Source: Phaeotremella fagi
Lineage: Eukaryota > Basidiomycota > Tremellomycetes > Tremellales > Phaeotremellaceae
Direction: 5' to 3'
Assembly (NCBI GenBank): GCA_001599715.1
Contig: BCHU01000011.1
Coordinates: forward strand, 930,001-994,000
Length of the DNA: 64,000 nucleotides
The position numbers were made by a program, and so were the translations under genes. The notes under the pieces are model-generated. The model was not told where the DNA came from and ran no database searches. It worked only from the letters and a program-made list of their open reading frames with translations. Each line of letters begins with the position of its first letter. Position 1 is the stretch's first letter. Below are positions 10,412-27,816 of the stretch, piece by piece.

Positions 10412-11092
10412 ATGTTTTCGACCCACGGCTACAAATGTCATGCCTCGTTCTTCCTTGCTAACGGTGGTAGCGAAACTTCTGTCACTGCTTACACCCCCTC
10501 TCAAATCGACAAATCTCGCCTTGTTCTTCAATTTACTGAACAATCACCAAACGTCACAACTCAAATCAAGATCGAAGGGAGCTCTATGCAGGGTGAAGCA
10601 TGGTTGGACTCAATAATCCCCTCCTTGAACAAATATCTTGGTTCAGATTGTAAAGAGGGCTGCCTTTCATCAACCAGTAAGGAGAGATGAATTAGCAGTT
10701 ACATCAGAGGTAGGTTGTTTCGAGTCACATTGTATTCTCACTGACTGACCTGATCGCGCAGAGTGTATGGTAAGAGATGATGGGGGAAACTCGAAAACAT
10801 CTAAAGTACTTGATTTGAAGCTCATATCTGGTCAAGAACCAATCACCTTCATCGACTTGTTCCCTGAAGGAACTGATACCGAACTCACAGAGTTTCTCAC
10901 TAGGAATTTTAATCTTCAGCCAAAAGAATATGGCTTGGAAAGGCTCAGGGCTTGTGACGTTGTCTATCGGCCAGCTTCTGTCAACAATAAGGAGGTTCTT
11001 TCTAAGCAGGGTTTTGAACTCTCATTGAGAAAGCCTGTAAGTAATTCACATTACCATTTACTTGAATGTTATTGACCACCTGTGAAAAGTAG
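10412..11092 (+). CDS. Unknown tandem family, member C
   Basis: Not recognised. Start at 10412 (MFSTHGYKCHASFF) matches member B; the longer frame from 10304 would add a leader that does not align. YTPSQIDKSRLVLQF and SIIPSLNKYLGS align with B. Exon 1 ends at 10676 at a GTAAGG donor, the intron is 10677-10761 (85 nt, CTGAC branch), and the frame continues as KCMVRDDGGNSK. The last intron donor follows RKP and its acceptor is followed directly by TAG 11090-11092, as in member B. The region before the intron (KEGCLSSTS) aligns poorly with A and B; in another frame it aligns slightly better (PVRRDE), so a small frameshift with splicing compensation is possible. Confidence 0.7.
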
Positions 11093-11439
11093 TAAAGAAT
11101 GGGTGGAAAAGAAAGATGAGGGAGGAATGAAAGGTGGAGGGTGAATATACACGAAATGTTACAACAGGGGGAAAGGGAAGTTCTGTGAGGAAAGAAGTCT
11201 TGAATACATCTGAAAAACCAATAAAACACCAAAAAAATAATAAATTTCAATTTGATACTCTTTTTGTCATGTCATTCTTGTATATATTTTAACATCCAGT
11301 CTGAAGCAGATGCGCAGACAGGTGCCTCCTAAGTTCCTTCGTACAGTCTTTACAGCAAGATTGATTTCTTGATATTCATAATGTTTCTCCTTGAATCGTT
11401 ATATCGTAATTGGATCGTTTACTTGTGGAGTTCCTCCAG
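11093..11439. other. Convergent intergenic region, gene C / cyclo-ligase
   Basis: Both neighbouring genes end here. AT-rich sequence, no supported gene. Confidence 0.4.
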
Positions 11440-12320
11440 TTATCTCTCCACCCCGTCTCTCCATACTATCCCCTCGGGCGAGATGACTCCGTCGAGGGTA
11501 AAATCTGTTGCTGTCGTTGGGACAGTTTCGTCCAGTAATTGGGGTGTCAAAGCGAGAGCAACTGGATTATTAGCTTTTCACTATATCCAAAGACATACCC
11601 AATAACGGCCGTTGTTTCTGATTCGTAAACGACAAGAGAAATCTATCGTAATATGCCTTTCCTCTTCCAAGCTGATTGTTAGATATGATTTGGTGTTGGA
11701 CCTACTCTATTACACTGTTTATCAAAAGCGACTCCTGGTACAAGTATCAAGTCAATTCCAGTATCCGAAGCAAAGCCTAAATCAATGAGCATAAAGCCCT
11801 GGTGATAGACCTACAATCCGTCCTCGCCTGACCCTCTACATCCCTTCTATTCAGACCCGGATCCAAAATCCCCCATTTATCCAATGGACAAGCTTCAAGA
11901 TCGTTGGTAGAATACAATCTCAGCATGTGCATTATAGGATCAGCCTCTTTGAGTTCCTTCACAGATCCTGGATTCGGCTGTGAGGACTGACCAGCTGCAG
12001 GCGGTAGAAATGGTGTATACAGCTTTATGTCTGGATATCAGATTTCAAGCAATATCATACTCACCCCTTTGAAGTATATCTCTGACTATTCCACCGGTTC
12101 TTAGTTCCCCTTTATTCATGCTTAGATAACATCCTATCGACCTTGCGTTTTGATAAAACGGTTGGGAGAGGAGAAGTTGAGTAACCTTTTTCGCTGGGTA
12201 TTAGCTCAACTACAGCAAATTCATACATTGTTCCTCTAGTTCGGTCTCTGTCATCCCTCTCAGAGTCTTGAGCATACCCTTTCGAAGACTGGACTTGAGA
12301 GCGAATGTGTTGGCGCTCAT
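11440..12320 (-). CDS. FAU1: 5-formyltetrahydrofolate cyclo-ligase (MTHFS / Fau1)
   Basis: Converts 5-formyl-THF to 5,10-methenyl-THF with ATP, recovering folate from its storage form. Six exons splice to about 225 residues. N-terminus LKSSLRKGMLKTLRGMTETE matches the family start (K.xLR..M...L). Then QPFYQNARSIGCYLSMNKGE with the substrate-site Y.S/E pattern, KLYTPFLPP, and the hallmark DLILVPGVAFD ... NRLGRGKAYYDRFL (family: D.VlvPglAFd..G.RLGrGgGyYDr). The end is DFTLDGVISPEGIVWRDG. The introns, about 34-37 nt, contain clear CTAAT/CTGAT branch sites. I start at 12320 (context CAAAATGAG); an in-frame ATG at 12338 would add six residues. It is divergent to aminodeoxychorismate synthase, another folate gene. 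Confidence 0.9.
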
Positions 12321-12553
12321 TTTGGATGTTGTTGTCATTCCTCTCTTTCGACTTGGAAATCTAGCGTCTAATGTAATCTTAAAGGGGGGATCGATTAAAT
12401 TCACCTATTACGGCTACGGATCAAGATCTTGGCTTTGTTGGACTTTTTTCTGAAATTTCTTGAAATCATCTTGGGTCGAGTTGAGCAAAACTCAGCTTCA
12501 TCAGCTACCAGCTATCGCCAGAGTCTAGCGGTCACGCTTGGATACCCGGAACC
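12321..12553. promoter_or_regulatory. Shared divergent promoter of two folate genes
   Basis: Only ~233 bp separates the start codons of the cyclo-ligase (minus) and aminodeoxychorismate synthase (plus). Both promoters must lie here, so co-regulation is likely. No TATA box is clear. Confidence 0.6.
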
Positions 12554-15284
<2,731 letters not shown>

Positions 15285-15705
15285 ATCTACAGCTAGTATA
15301 ATATCATAATCATAATCATCATAATGCATAAATCTCATCTCTCTAATCACCACTCTACACGATGTCGTATGTTCTTCATCATTCTTTCAATCTTTTGTCG
15401 ATGAATTGACCCAAAATTGCACGAAGGAAAGACTGCCAGAAGTTCAGTTCAAGATTGAGGGTCATATCCTCTGCCTTTCTTAACGTCTGAACTAAGGTGT
15501 ACATTTCATCTTCCAGTATCAATCATTACTGACAGAAGACTCAAGACTGGAGAATCATATCTGATTAGTTGATTTGGACATATTAACTTAATTCATATTC
15601 ACATATCGAGAAAAAAGAACTGCACTACCAATTCCAGCTAACTAAAGATATCTCACCCTTTTCTTCTTCTCTTAATCCCCCCAATCACCAAACTACCATC
15701 CAACC
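15285..15705. other. Convergent intergenic stretch with a short AT-rich repeat
   Basis: Begins with a small ataatc/ataatcat repeat at about 15298-15325. No gene supported. Both neighbours end here. Confidence 0.4.
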
Positions 15706-17081
15706 CTAACTCTCACAGGCTCTGCATGGGGTTCTTCCATTCCAAGGTTTACACAGCACCTGATTGGTTTCAAGATGTGTCTCACAATTCCGAAAGATGT
15801 GTGCAATCCCATTTTTCCACCAATCACCACCGTCATTCACCAAAGTACCATCTTGAACTCTGATTGCATAGTCTGTATAAACAGTCAGCGAAGTTCTGCT
15901 CAACAGATCAGCAACAACAGATTCCCTTTCTCCCAGTCCATCACCGAATTTGTCTGTGAGTCTATAAAAGTCCCAATTGAGATCATGAGATAAATCTTTA
16001 CATCCCCGCCAGACACCGTTTTTGATCTCATTCAAAATTGTCTCCTCTGGAGCAGAAAAAGCGTCTTCACCTAGTATCTGAAGGTGACATTCATTCTTGA
16101 AACCTGGTATGATGGGAATGATGAATGTACCCTGGAGAGATTCTTGTTTGTTTCCAATGACTAATGTCTGATGGTGAATTAGTGTTGGTATTTGACTCCT
16201 GGTGAAAGGTATGTCAATCAACAATTTTGACTTGATACCCTCAAAACTTCTCATACAAATTGTGTCAATACCAGAATGATTGACAACCAGTTGACTTACT
16301 TCCCGGATAAAGTCTTCCGAGTGCTGTATCATCCTTGGTGCAATATAATCTATTGGTCTTTGCCCCACAGAATAGTTCCATTTGGAATACCATTGCTGAG
16401 CTTTATCTGAGAAGTTTGCCAACTCTCTTCGATTAGGAGTGACTGCGATTGTAGACAGTTGAGGGAATGGACTACCGGTTTTTTCTGTCAAGACGTTGAG
16501 TTCACTGAGTCTCCAATGCCAAGTATGAAACCACTCCATATCAGATTGTGCTATAGCTTCAGAACTTTCATCTTCGAATTGGAAAGGTGGTATTTGGTTT
16601 CGTCTTTCTGGTTTTGGGCCTGGAGTGTTGTTGATGATGTGAAGGTACTTTAAGAGTTGCATCCCTTGAGCCTTGGTTGCTGAACGGGAGTGGTGTTGCG
16701 AAGTATTTGTATACTTGTGTGTACCGGTTAGCAGGTAGTGCTTTTCCGAAAAATTTGGAAACCCTTCAAGCCCATAGAAAAATTCCCCTGGATCGCAGAC
16801 AAGGATTGATTCATAGAAAGGTTTCAATCCCATAAGATTGAAGGTCTAGATGACGTTAATAAATCCAGAATGTGTGAAAAGGTACTCACAGAATTGACAC
16901 AAAGTACGCTGCCTAAACTTTGGTGAATATCGGACCATTTTGCGTTTGTGAGGTCTTTAGGTCTTGAGTCTTCTTTAAGATAACCAAAAATCTGTACCCA
17001 TGTCTCAACAGGAAGGGGTGGATAACCTGTCAAGGTGCATTGGGTAGTATAGGTGAGTAGAGTGTTTGTTCCTGTTAGCAT
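15706..17081 (-). CDS. F-box-like protein 1 (tandem paralogue)
   Basis: Two exons (17081-16890 and 16845-15706) code for about 443 residues. Near the N-terminus YPPLPVETWVQIFGYL fits the F-box pattern (LP.E.w..If.yL), which would bind Skp1 of an SCF ubiquitin ligase. The rest has no recognised domain but aligns along its length with the gene at 18068-19339: YLHIINNTPGP, TIAVTPNRREL, SFEGIKSKLL-like, IIPGFKNECHLQ, TSLTVYTDYAI and the ending CKPWNGRTPCRACES. The start at 17081 is chosen because the F-box lies close behind it as in the paralogue. A substrate-recruiting role is inferred; the C-terminal half could fold as degenerate repeats. Confidence 0.75.
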
Positions 17082-17421
17082 GTTGATTGAGTTTGTGTGA
17101 ATAGGAAGAATAGAAAAAATGGGGGGTAAATGGACTAACCTATTCTTAAAAAGTAAAATTGAGAACAAAGTCAAAGCCTTTGTCTTCCAATGCAAGATCA
17201 TTTTGTTAGATGAAAGAAGTCCTTCAGTAAATCAAAGGGTGTGCTTATCCCGAAATCGTTCTTGCTCCACTTGTCAATGATTTCCCGAACTGCTATCATC
17301 AAAACTCTCCTTTATCTCGGAGATTGATTCAAGCGTCATCTTTTCTGGAGTGGCCAAGCAAGAACAGTACTGTGAACCATTTCGCCACTTGATCTTTTCC
17401 CACTCTTTTTCATTAAAAACA

Positions 17422-17802
17422 ATGTCAGCCAAATCCGATCCGCACAGCCAATCGACTAATATAACCCAAACAAAGACATCTTTAGGTACATGGTCGATCT
17501 GCGGTAAAGTTCTTCCGTTCTCAGATTGCTATCCCTCAAATATCGTCAAATTCAAACTTGGCGGTTGGGATTCGACTGGACCGGAAACCGAAGCCATGCG
17601 AACCTTCAAATCGTCACTTAGGTCCGGTATGAATTTTTCTTTAGATATCAGAGAACAGTCCTTGACACCTATCAACGGAACGTTCTTGCCGTTCACTGAT
17701 GTCGTTTATAGTGATGTTGATCTCTATGGGATTGTGACACAGGAAGATGACGAGAAGGTAGTCGAACTTGTGTGTTCGTTTTGGGGAGACACTATTCAGT
17801 GA
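17422..17802 (+). CDS. Hypothetical small protein between the two F-box genes
   Basis: Single exon, 126 residues from MSAKSDPHSQ; an ATG at 17350 would add 24 residues. Not recognised. It has a Ser/Thr-rich start, then GTWSICGKVLPFSDCY and alternating hydrophobic segments that suggest a beta-rich domain, ending ELVCSFWGDTIQ. It sits divergently to F-box 1 and convergently to F-box 2, in the gap of the F-box duplication. Confidence 0.55.
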   Translation: MSAKSDPHSQSTNITQTKTSLGTWSICGKVLPFSDCYPSNIVKFKLGGWDSTGPETEAMRTFKSSLRSGMNFSLDIREQSLTPINGTFLPFTDVVYSDVDLYGIVTQEDDEKVVELVCSFWGDTIQ

Positions 17803-18067
17803 CGATTTTTGATGATGTAGAAATACTGTAGAATACCATCTACAGTATGTGCAGGAGAAGGTTTAGTGAAGGGCAGTGGTAAAATGTATCGTGATTGATG
17901 GAGTTGACTGAAATGAGGACCTTTGGATTTATACCTAGTTAAAAAAATATATCGTGGATCCAAGTACTGTACAGTCTCCATCATTACTTCTCCAGTATAA
18001 AACCAATCAGTCTCTACCCCACTCTTCATGTTCACCTTTGATACCTTACCTTCCTTGGTCGATTCAA
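17803..18067. other. Convergent intergenic region
   Basis: No gene supported. Two inverted short motifs (tactgtagaataccatctacagta near 17824-17848) can form a hairpin of about 9 bp and may act in 3'-end formation. Confidence 0.3.
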
Positions 18068-19339
18068 CTAGCTCGAACAGGCCTCACATGATCTTTCATC
18101 CCAAGGTCTACACTCGATCGTTTTCGCGTTAAAATTGTATCGTTGGCGAACATTGTTCGTGATCGCTCTCCTCCAATCATCCCCATTTGGAGCTCCAACT
18201 GTGTTTCCGTCATCCTCTGTTCCAATAGCAAGGTCTGCATATATCGTGATTGAAGTCTTCTCCAAGATATTCGAGATAGCCGCCTCTCTATCTTTAGTTT
18301 GTAATCCAAGTCGCTCCGGGTCACTGTAGACGTTGCTCATGAATACGCCATACCCCCTCTGAAGCGCGGCTTCAATCCAATGTGATGACACTCCAACCTG
18401 GCGAGGGTGACTGTGGTCAGACAACTTTGTTTGGAGATGACATTCGTTTTTGAAACCAGGTACTACTATAATCCTGAATGGTTTTTGGAAACTTTCTTCT
18501 TGCCCTTCATCATCCACAAAGTGATGACTAACTAAAGTAGGTATCGCATTTTGTCGGGAGACCAGATTAGACAATGTTGCTATATTTACACCCTCAAGAC
18601 TTCTCACGGAGATTGTTTGGATATTGGAATGGTTGGCAATGAATTCAACTACTTGACCGAAGAAGTGATCCGATGCCTCGGTGATTGCTGTTTGAATTGT
18701 GACCGCTTCTAAATTTCCGTGATACCAAAGCCTGTCCCTACTAGCCAAATGTCTAATCTCTCTTCTATTGGGTGTGATTGACACCGAACGTAGGTTCTCA
18801 AAAGGACTACTTGTCAGGCTTAATTTACCGAGATCATCTTTCCAAGTATTGAACCACTGGCAGTTGGAGAGAGCCTGTGATCGAGCAAGTTCAGCTACAG
18901 ACTGAGAACTTTGATTCTCTGTGGTAAAATCTGGCCCTGGTGTATTGTTGATGATATGGAAATGTTCAACCAGGGCGAGACATTCTCTCTTCGTGGCATA
19001 CCAGTGATGTTTAAGCGAATAATCAGGTCTGCCATCAGCACCTAGAAGAAATTTCCCCATATTACCAACAAAAACTGATTCGTAGAGATCTCGGAAGCCT
19101 AACCGGTAGAAGTTCTGCAGAATAGTCAGTATCTCAAGTCAAAACCAGTTACAACTAACAGAATTGACTTCCACGACACGACCCAGATGTTGACAGACAT
19201 CCGACCATTTGATGTCTGTGAGATCTTTTGGTCTTGACTTCAAATTTTTGAATATCATGAGCCAAACTTCATTTGGAAGTCGTGGGTAACCATTGGTTGT
19301 TTCGTTTGATCTTGTGCTATATGCCAAGTTTGTGGACAT
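18068..19339 (-). CDS. F-box-like protein 2 (tandem paralogue)
   Basis: Two exons (19339-19160 and 19114-18068) give 408 residues. F-box-like start YPRLPNEVWLMIFKNL; the next part SRPKDLTDIKWSDV matches F-box 1 (SRPKDLTNAKWSDI), and the single intron falls at the same VNS codon, so the two arose by duplication. Later blocks: FHIINNTPGP, SVSITPNRREI, SLEGVN, VVPGFKNECHLQ, TSITIYADLAIG, ending CRPWDERSCEACSS. The intron donor is GTTAGT, weaker than usual here. Substrate unknown. Confidence 0.75.
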
Positions 19340-19600
19340 CTTGTAGGCAGTTGAAGGGAAGCGGATGATGACAACTGACAGGATGTTTGACCCTTTTCTT
19401 AAAATCTATCCTCTCCGTCGTGTTTGACAAAGAAAGAGCGCTGCCTTCCAAAAGAACATAGGTTCACATTGGACGCCCGGCATACAGCCAAAGTGTTCAG
19501 CAGATTGATTCAGAACTGCCACAAGACTCGGCTCACTGTAATCCGATCAATAAGATTACCAATGATCCTCAAAACAACCTACGGTAATAAACCAAGTACA

Positions 19601-20488
19601 ATGCCAGAGGAAGCAACAGCCACCACCCTCCTAGATGAGAACGCAACAACCCAGAACGTAGGTAAGTCAACTCTCCCCCCTCCTACCCAAAACGGGTCCC
19701 GAACTGACAATCGACCTCGACAGAATTCTGGGAAGAAAGATGGTAAGGTCCCTCCTCTGAACCTGGCTGAAGAATAGGAATATAGGTCGTACACCATGGG
19801 ACCAGAAGGTTTATCATCCCTCTCTAAAACTGTTGTTAGATAATTACGAACTTCCGAAGAGTGGTCGAGTGTTTATACCAGGTTGTGGAACTGTTTGTCA
19901 TTTTCTCTCCATTTTTTATTTCTTAGGCTCATGTTTGATAGGGATACGATGTCCAGTTATTCGCTGAATACGGATACGAAGCCTATGGATTGGATGTATC
20001 GGCCAAAGGAATAATCAAAGCACAAGAGTAAGTCCATATTTCCCGACTCCAATTAACTCGTAACAGATGGCTAGATACTCAACCCAAACCATCTGGTTCA
20101 ACTCATCTGATAGCTCACGATTTCTTCACGTACCTCCCTGAACAGCCTTTCGACTTGATATACGATTATACGTAGGTACTTTCCATTACTCGTACTCACA
20201 ACCAAAAGCTTTCTCTGCGCCTTGGAACCGCCCTTCCGTTCGAGCTGGTCTAAAAAACTGTTTGATCTATCACACACCAAAACACTGTTGATCACTTTAA
20301 TGTACCCTCTAGGGAATGTTGAGGGTGGACCACCATTCGCGTTAAGCTTAGATATCTACCATCAACTTTTAGATCAGGAATGGGAAATGGAATATCTGAG
20401 TGAATTGATTGCTGCGAAGGATGAACGTAAGATTGGTCCTAGGAGTGGTGATTCTCGTATTGGAGTTTGGAAACGACGTGTAAAGTAG
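19601..20488 (+). CDS. SAM-dependent thiol/thiopurine-type methyltransferase
   Basis: TPMT-family class I methyltransferase, likely methylating sulfur or halide compounds. Rebuilt from about six exons: start MPEEATATTLL at 19601, then FWEERWNIGRTPWDQK (family pattern W...W..g.tpWd), KSGRVFIPGCGTGYDVQLFA (SAM motif I), YGLDVSAKG, a spliced FDLIYDYTFLCALEP (motif II region), MYPLGNVEGGPPFALS (family: yp......GPP..v), ending RIGVWKRRVK. Introns run from about 35 to 60 nt. It ends 26 bp before the convergent MSH5 stop codon. Substrate not assignable from sequence. Confidence 0.85.
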
Positions 20489-20514
20489 GTTTTGTATCAC
20501 ATACATGTACAACA

Positions 20515-23500
20515 TTACCAGACATCTTCTTCCAATTCATCTTTATCTTTATCATCACCCTCGTCTTCACCCAACAATCCACTGACTACAGCTAATAAAT
20601 CACTATTCTCGTCAATGTTAGTAGTTAAAAACTCTCTCATCAACAACGTTTCTTTCTCCATAAGTTGATTATCTTCAGGTGTGAGTTCTTCATCAAGTAA
20701 TTTTGAGATTTCAAATTTTGAAAGGAGATCACTAGACGGTTAGTATAGTTAGTCACCGATCAAAGTTAGTGTTTTCATCAGCATGTCTTGACAACCCACT
20801 TGACATGTCTCGCTCTGTCGACGACCTCTTTAGGGACACCATTGATCAAAGCGCATTCAGCCGCATAACTAGATCGACTAAGACGTGGTGAAAGTCTAGT
20901 TTGGTCAGCATGATTAAGTGACAACACCCGTACTCATAGAAATAAGTCAAACCATCAGCAGATTCAACAACCTCAGTTTTCATATGACAAAAGGCGATAG
21001 GGAGTGATGGAGGGATGATCTCGTGTGAGAAGAGTTCACTTGATCATCAGTTGAGTATTTTTAGAGGACTTACTGAAAATGAGTCATGATAACAGTTCTC
21101 GGTTTACAACTTTCGACCAGATATTTAATAGTCCCAGCTAAAAGTCCTGCTCCATCCGCTGAATTCGTTCCTATTCATTAGTCACCATCAAACGATGTGA
21201 ACTAACCTTTCCCAAATTCATCGAGAATAACCAAAGACCTCTCAGTAACTCCACGAAGGGCTAAAGAAACTTGAGCCAGATCGATCATGAACGCTGAAGC
21301 AGCCTACAGTCAGTTAAAGTGATCAAGCCAACCCACCTTGGAAGCTGATTCTCGAGTTTGTAATCGAGTGTAAACTGAGTATATCAGTGTACGCAAGAAT
21401 CCTCTACCCACTTCTATCACAGATACCAATCTCTGCACTGAAAGCCGGAACAAAACTACCGATTTGAGCCATGAATGTGATAAGAGCGACTTGTTTCCCA
21501 TAAGCTGATTTCCCAGATCCATTGGCTCCAGTGATAATCATCTACAACCTCTCAGCAAGGTATCACTTCAACCAGATAAGACTGAACGTACCATACTAGA
21601 ATCGTCCCCATCACTTCCACCGGTGATAACAGTGTCATTGGCCACGTAGTTGCTTACGCTAAGTTCTTGAAGCAAATGACGACCTTTGCGGATTTTCAAC
21701 GTAGGTTGTTCGGTCATTTTAGGTCGGATCAGATGCCAGCGAGAAACGGCGGTTGCTAATGATAGCAAACTTCGAAGTTTAGTAAACGAATGTTAATATT
21801 ACGTACCAATCGAGTTCAGCTAACGTATCAACAGCATCTAGAATTCCAACTTCGTGATCACGCAGTCGTTCTTTGAGTTCATGAATGATGAGTTGTTCTT
21901 GATCTGATCGTCAGTTCAGTTAATAACTCCAACGTACCAATGATATCACTATCCAAATCACCAAACCAATCATCAAGTTGAGTGGTTTCTCTACACTTGA
22001 AATAGTGAATGGATTCGGTAACAAACTAAACGCGTGAGCTTTTATCATTGAGTTACAGCTTACCATGAATTGCCATGAATCAGGTGGAGACACTGCAATG
22101 TTATTTTCCTCATCAACAGGGACCCCAGAAGCTGCGACTAAATGACCAAGCTGAGGGAAATAAACTACGTTGAGATCTTGTAAAAATCCATAAGGAATAG
22201 TCTTCATAACGCTTTGAGCTGCGTTGGTCTAGGTTCCATCAGTTGACAGAGATCAAGATTCACTGACCAAGTACACTTCGAGCTCTGAATGTTAGCTAAA
22301 CCATTGGTAGATACCCACTAGCATATTCCTCTCTTAATTCATCAAGTTTCGGATCGATTCCTGGTCGAACACAAATTCTACGTTCATCTTTGGAAAGGTC
22401 CCAATCGATCTGGCAAAGGCTTAGTACAATGAATTTCGAATGACTTACAATCCCAACAACGTCCTTGGAGAAATCAGACAATTCGTCGCTCAGAATCTTT
22501 TTCAACTAAGACTCGTCAGTGGACATATGAACCATTACCTACTTTGACAATAAGAGGAATATTAGTGTTGATAGCTAAAGTAGTAGCGATCCCTTGTATC
22601 TCAATAGCAGCCACCAAGCCCTAGGTATCAGTAAGATCCTATCAATACCAAACTTACATCAATCAAACCTTGCCATTCTCTAACAGCCCCCTTCCCTCGT
22701 AAAATCTTGCTGACGAAATCAGCAACGTTCTTGACACTTTTCAAAGCTCTCATCAAGTCATTCGTAAGAGCGATATGATCACTCGAAGATAGAACTTCAA
22801 CTGCGTCGTGTCTTTGTGAAATCTCCTCTAACGATAGTAGAGGTCTTAATAACCATGTACGCAATAATTTCGAACCGAGGGGTGTTGATGTGAAATCGAG
22901 AAGACCTTCATGTTAGTGGGAAGTCAGGGAGTGACCTTACCGAAAAGAGATAAAGCTGTTTTTTGACCTTTGTGGACTGAACCATGAGCTTCCTCGCTGA
23001 ATATACCGAGAGAACTACGAGTGCTGTGTTATTTGACTATTCGCAAGAACGTTATAACACTTACGTCAAAGCGTCTTCGTTAATGAGCATACAATGATCC
23101 CTAGGTATATCAATACCCACTCCTTCCAAATCACTCACAAAGCCATACTCTCAATACCAGTCAGATGAAGTACACGTTCGACTTCTTCCGGAAACTCAAT
23201 CGAACATTCTTTGACCAAATGAGAGATCAAAGCTCCAGCGGCACAGATCTGATCTCAATTATCAGTTATAGGTCTAAAACTCCTTAACGATAACTGACAG
23301 TATGAACAGCATCAACGTTAATCCAACAACCAAGTTTAACCATTGTCAATCTCATCTTCCCCATCCCAGCTGAATCAGTCCCATGACCAATCTCCTCAAT
23401 TTCAGAACCACCATCAAAATTCATTTGAAAAGGTTTAGATCGATCTGGGAGAATCAACATTGACAATTGATGAGAAGCGACACCAGACGAGAAAGTGTTG

Positions 23501-24060
23501 TGAGGGAGTAATTTCTGTTTGATGGATACATGTTCGGCACCTGTTGGTCGTTGTAAGCTGGCAAATCTAGTCAATTGGAGAATTAACACAGCTTACAGAA
23601 TCGAGTGATGGCTTCGACTAATGGTGCTGGAGCTTTTTCATCAAATACGATGGTAGACGGACGGACTTGTTCCATAACTAAGAGTCTCAGTTCTCTATCC
23701 ACAGAAGAGGGACCCACTTAAAACCCCCAAATCATATTTCCAAGTATCTCTCGTATCCTCCAGAACATACAGCACCCGTCTCTGCGGTTCATAGTAAGCA
23801 GCTGAGAAGGTCGTAGGTCCATGTGGAGCATGTAGTAGTAATGTCTACTTTTATCAGCTAGTTATCATCTTGATGAAGGCTTGGGCAGCTGAACTTACAG
23901 GCCTGGTTTCGGTGTCATCATCATTTCTAAGATCAGGTGCGTCGGAATCAGAGACCTCGGGGATCTCTGAGAATGTAGCTTTGAATTTCACTTGACGTGA
24001 GGGGATTGGTTTATAGATAGGGGTGGATGAGGTCGATGATGACGAGAGTACTTTTGGCAT
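20515..24060 (-). CDS. MSH5: Meiotic MutS homologue MSH5
   Basis: MSH5 pairs with MSH4 to stabilise recombination intermediates for meiotic crossover. Start [14 protein letters not shown] at 24060. Early exon shows [20 protein letters not shown] followed by [12 protein letters not shown], which is the MSH5 form; the mismatch-recognition domain of MSH2/3/6 is absent. Middle: lever/clamp parts including [20 protein letters not shown] and [11 protein letters not shown]. ATPase: [20 protein letters not shown] (Walker A), [32 protein letters not shown] (Walker B and loop), VIMTHFHELF. C-terminus is acidic, ending ELEEDVW at TAA 20515-20517. Many introns of about 35-60 nt. MSH4 or MSH6 would carry a longer N-terminus; MSH5 is the best fit. 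Confidence 0.85.
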
Positions 24061-24279
24061 GATAAATGTTGTTGATGGATGTTGAAGAAAAGATGAAAAA
24101 CCAAGGAGGAGTCTGATGATTAAAGTTTGAGGTTGACTGGACAGCAAAAGTGGAGGTTGCAGCACGTGGCGATTAATACAGAAAATGCATACATTAACTT
24201 CTTACTGATTGAACTGATACCAAATGATTCTTTTGGATGAGTAAAAGTGAAAACAAAACAGAAAAAAAAAGAGAAAGAA

Positions 24280-26918
<2,639 letters not shown>

Positions 26919-27540
26919 AGTCCGAATCTCTTGAGAACTAGGGGGTCAGAAGGAAGATCCAAAGGGGTGGACTCACTTCATTGTCAAGGAATTCGACGAC
27001 TAGTTCTTCTTTCGAGCTGGTTCTTTCGGGTGATTTCTCGATGCTATATCTCCTATTTCTCTTTCTACCTGTCCCTATCTTGTTATCCCCTTTTGATGGA
27101 TGTTATGGATTGACTTAGAATGACTCTTATTGTTAACGGTTCAATTTCAACAATAGCTAGCAAGATTCTAGATGGACCAACTGGGTGATCGACAACACGT
27201 GGCGGAATGTGGCGGTATTTGATGCAAGTGGCAACAGATCTATCGTGTGCTCAAGATTCTACGTTCTGCAAAGTCAGATGAGAAAGATGAATTGTACAGA
27301 ATGATCACTTTAACCAATATGTCGGAAAAGAAGAAAAAGGGGCAATTCATTTCACATGAAGACGAAATACAACCGGTGGCGAGTGAAACGAAGGCATTTT
27401 ACCATCTTTTGTTCGTCTTTTGAAAACAGCTCCACCCACTCCTTTGTTCCAATCACTAGTAACTCCAAATGCATAGATAAATACCGAAAGAGATGTATTT
27501 AAATCGACAGGATGAAGATAGTCGAAACTCTACAACAACT
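26919..27540. other. Promoter region between PAP1 and a small plus-strand gene
   Basis: Divergent arrangement. No supported gene; the plus-strand frame at 26931-27113 has no family features. Confidence 0.4.
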
Positions 27541-27816
27541 ATGACAGATAAACCCCCAAAAGACTCCGGCACTGACACCCAATCAAAATCGAAATCCCAA
27601 CCAACCAAATCTTTTCTCGGAGACATCAAAACCTTTGTTGAGCATACCACCACAACGCACTCCCCAACGTTCTCTCAAGGACTCAAAAAAAGTCATAGAA
27701 CGTTATCTAAAGTCTCTGATGTTTTAGATAAGAAATTTTCTCGGTCTTTGGAGAAGTTTTCGATGGCTTATGAGGATGGTATGAGGGATGATGGGGTTAG
27801 TGGGGATAAGGAGTAA
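27541..27816 (+). CDS. Small hydrophilic hypothetical protein
   Basis: Single exon, 91 residues from MTDKPPKDSG (an ATG at 27493 adds 16). Not recognised. Starts Ser/Lys/Thr-rich, then a likely amphipathic helical segment (SHRTLSKVSDVLDKKFSRSL, then EKFSMAYEDGM) that could bind a membrane surface or partner. Good ORF with normal codon use. Lies first of three small plus-strand genes. Confidence 0.5.
   Translation: MTDKPPKDSGTDTQSKSKSQPTKSFLGDIKTFVEHTTTTHSPTFSQGLKKSHRTLSKVSDVLDKKFSRSLEKFSMAYEDGMRDDGVSGDKE

Noticed and set aside
10640..10720. Frameshift in gene C
   Set aside because: A GTAAGG donor at 10677 with the CGCAG acceptor at 10761 keeps the frame, so no frameshift is required, though a weak alignment in the other frame remains.
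24060..24165. Earlier MSH5 start at 24165
   Set aside because: The added 35 residues are hydrophobic and unlike MutS proteins; 24060 has better context.
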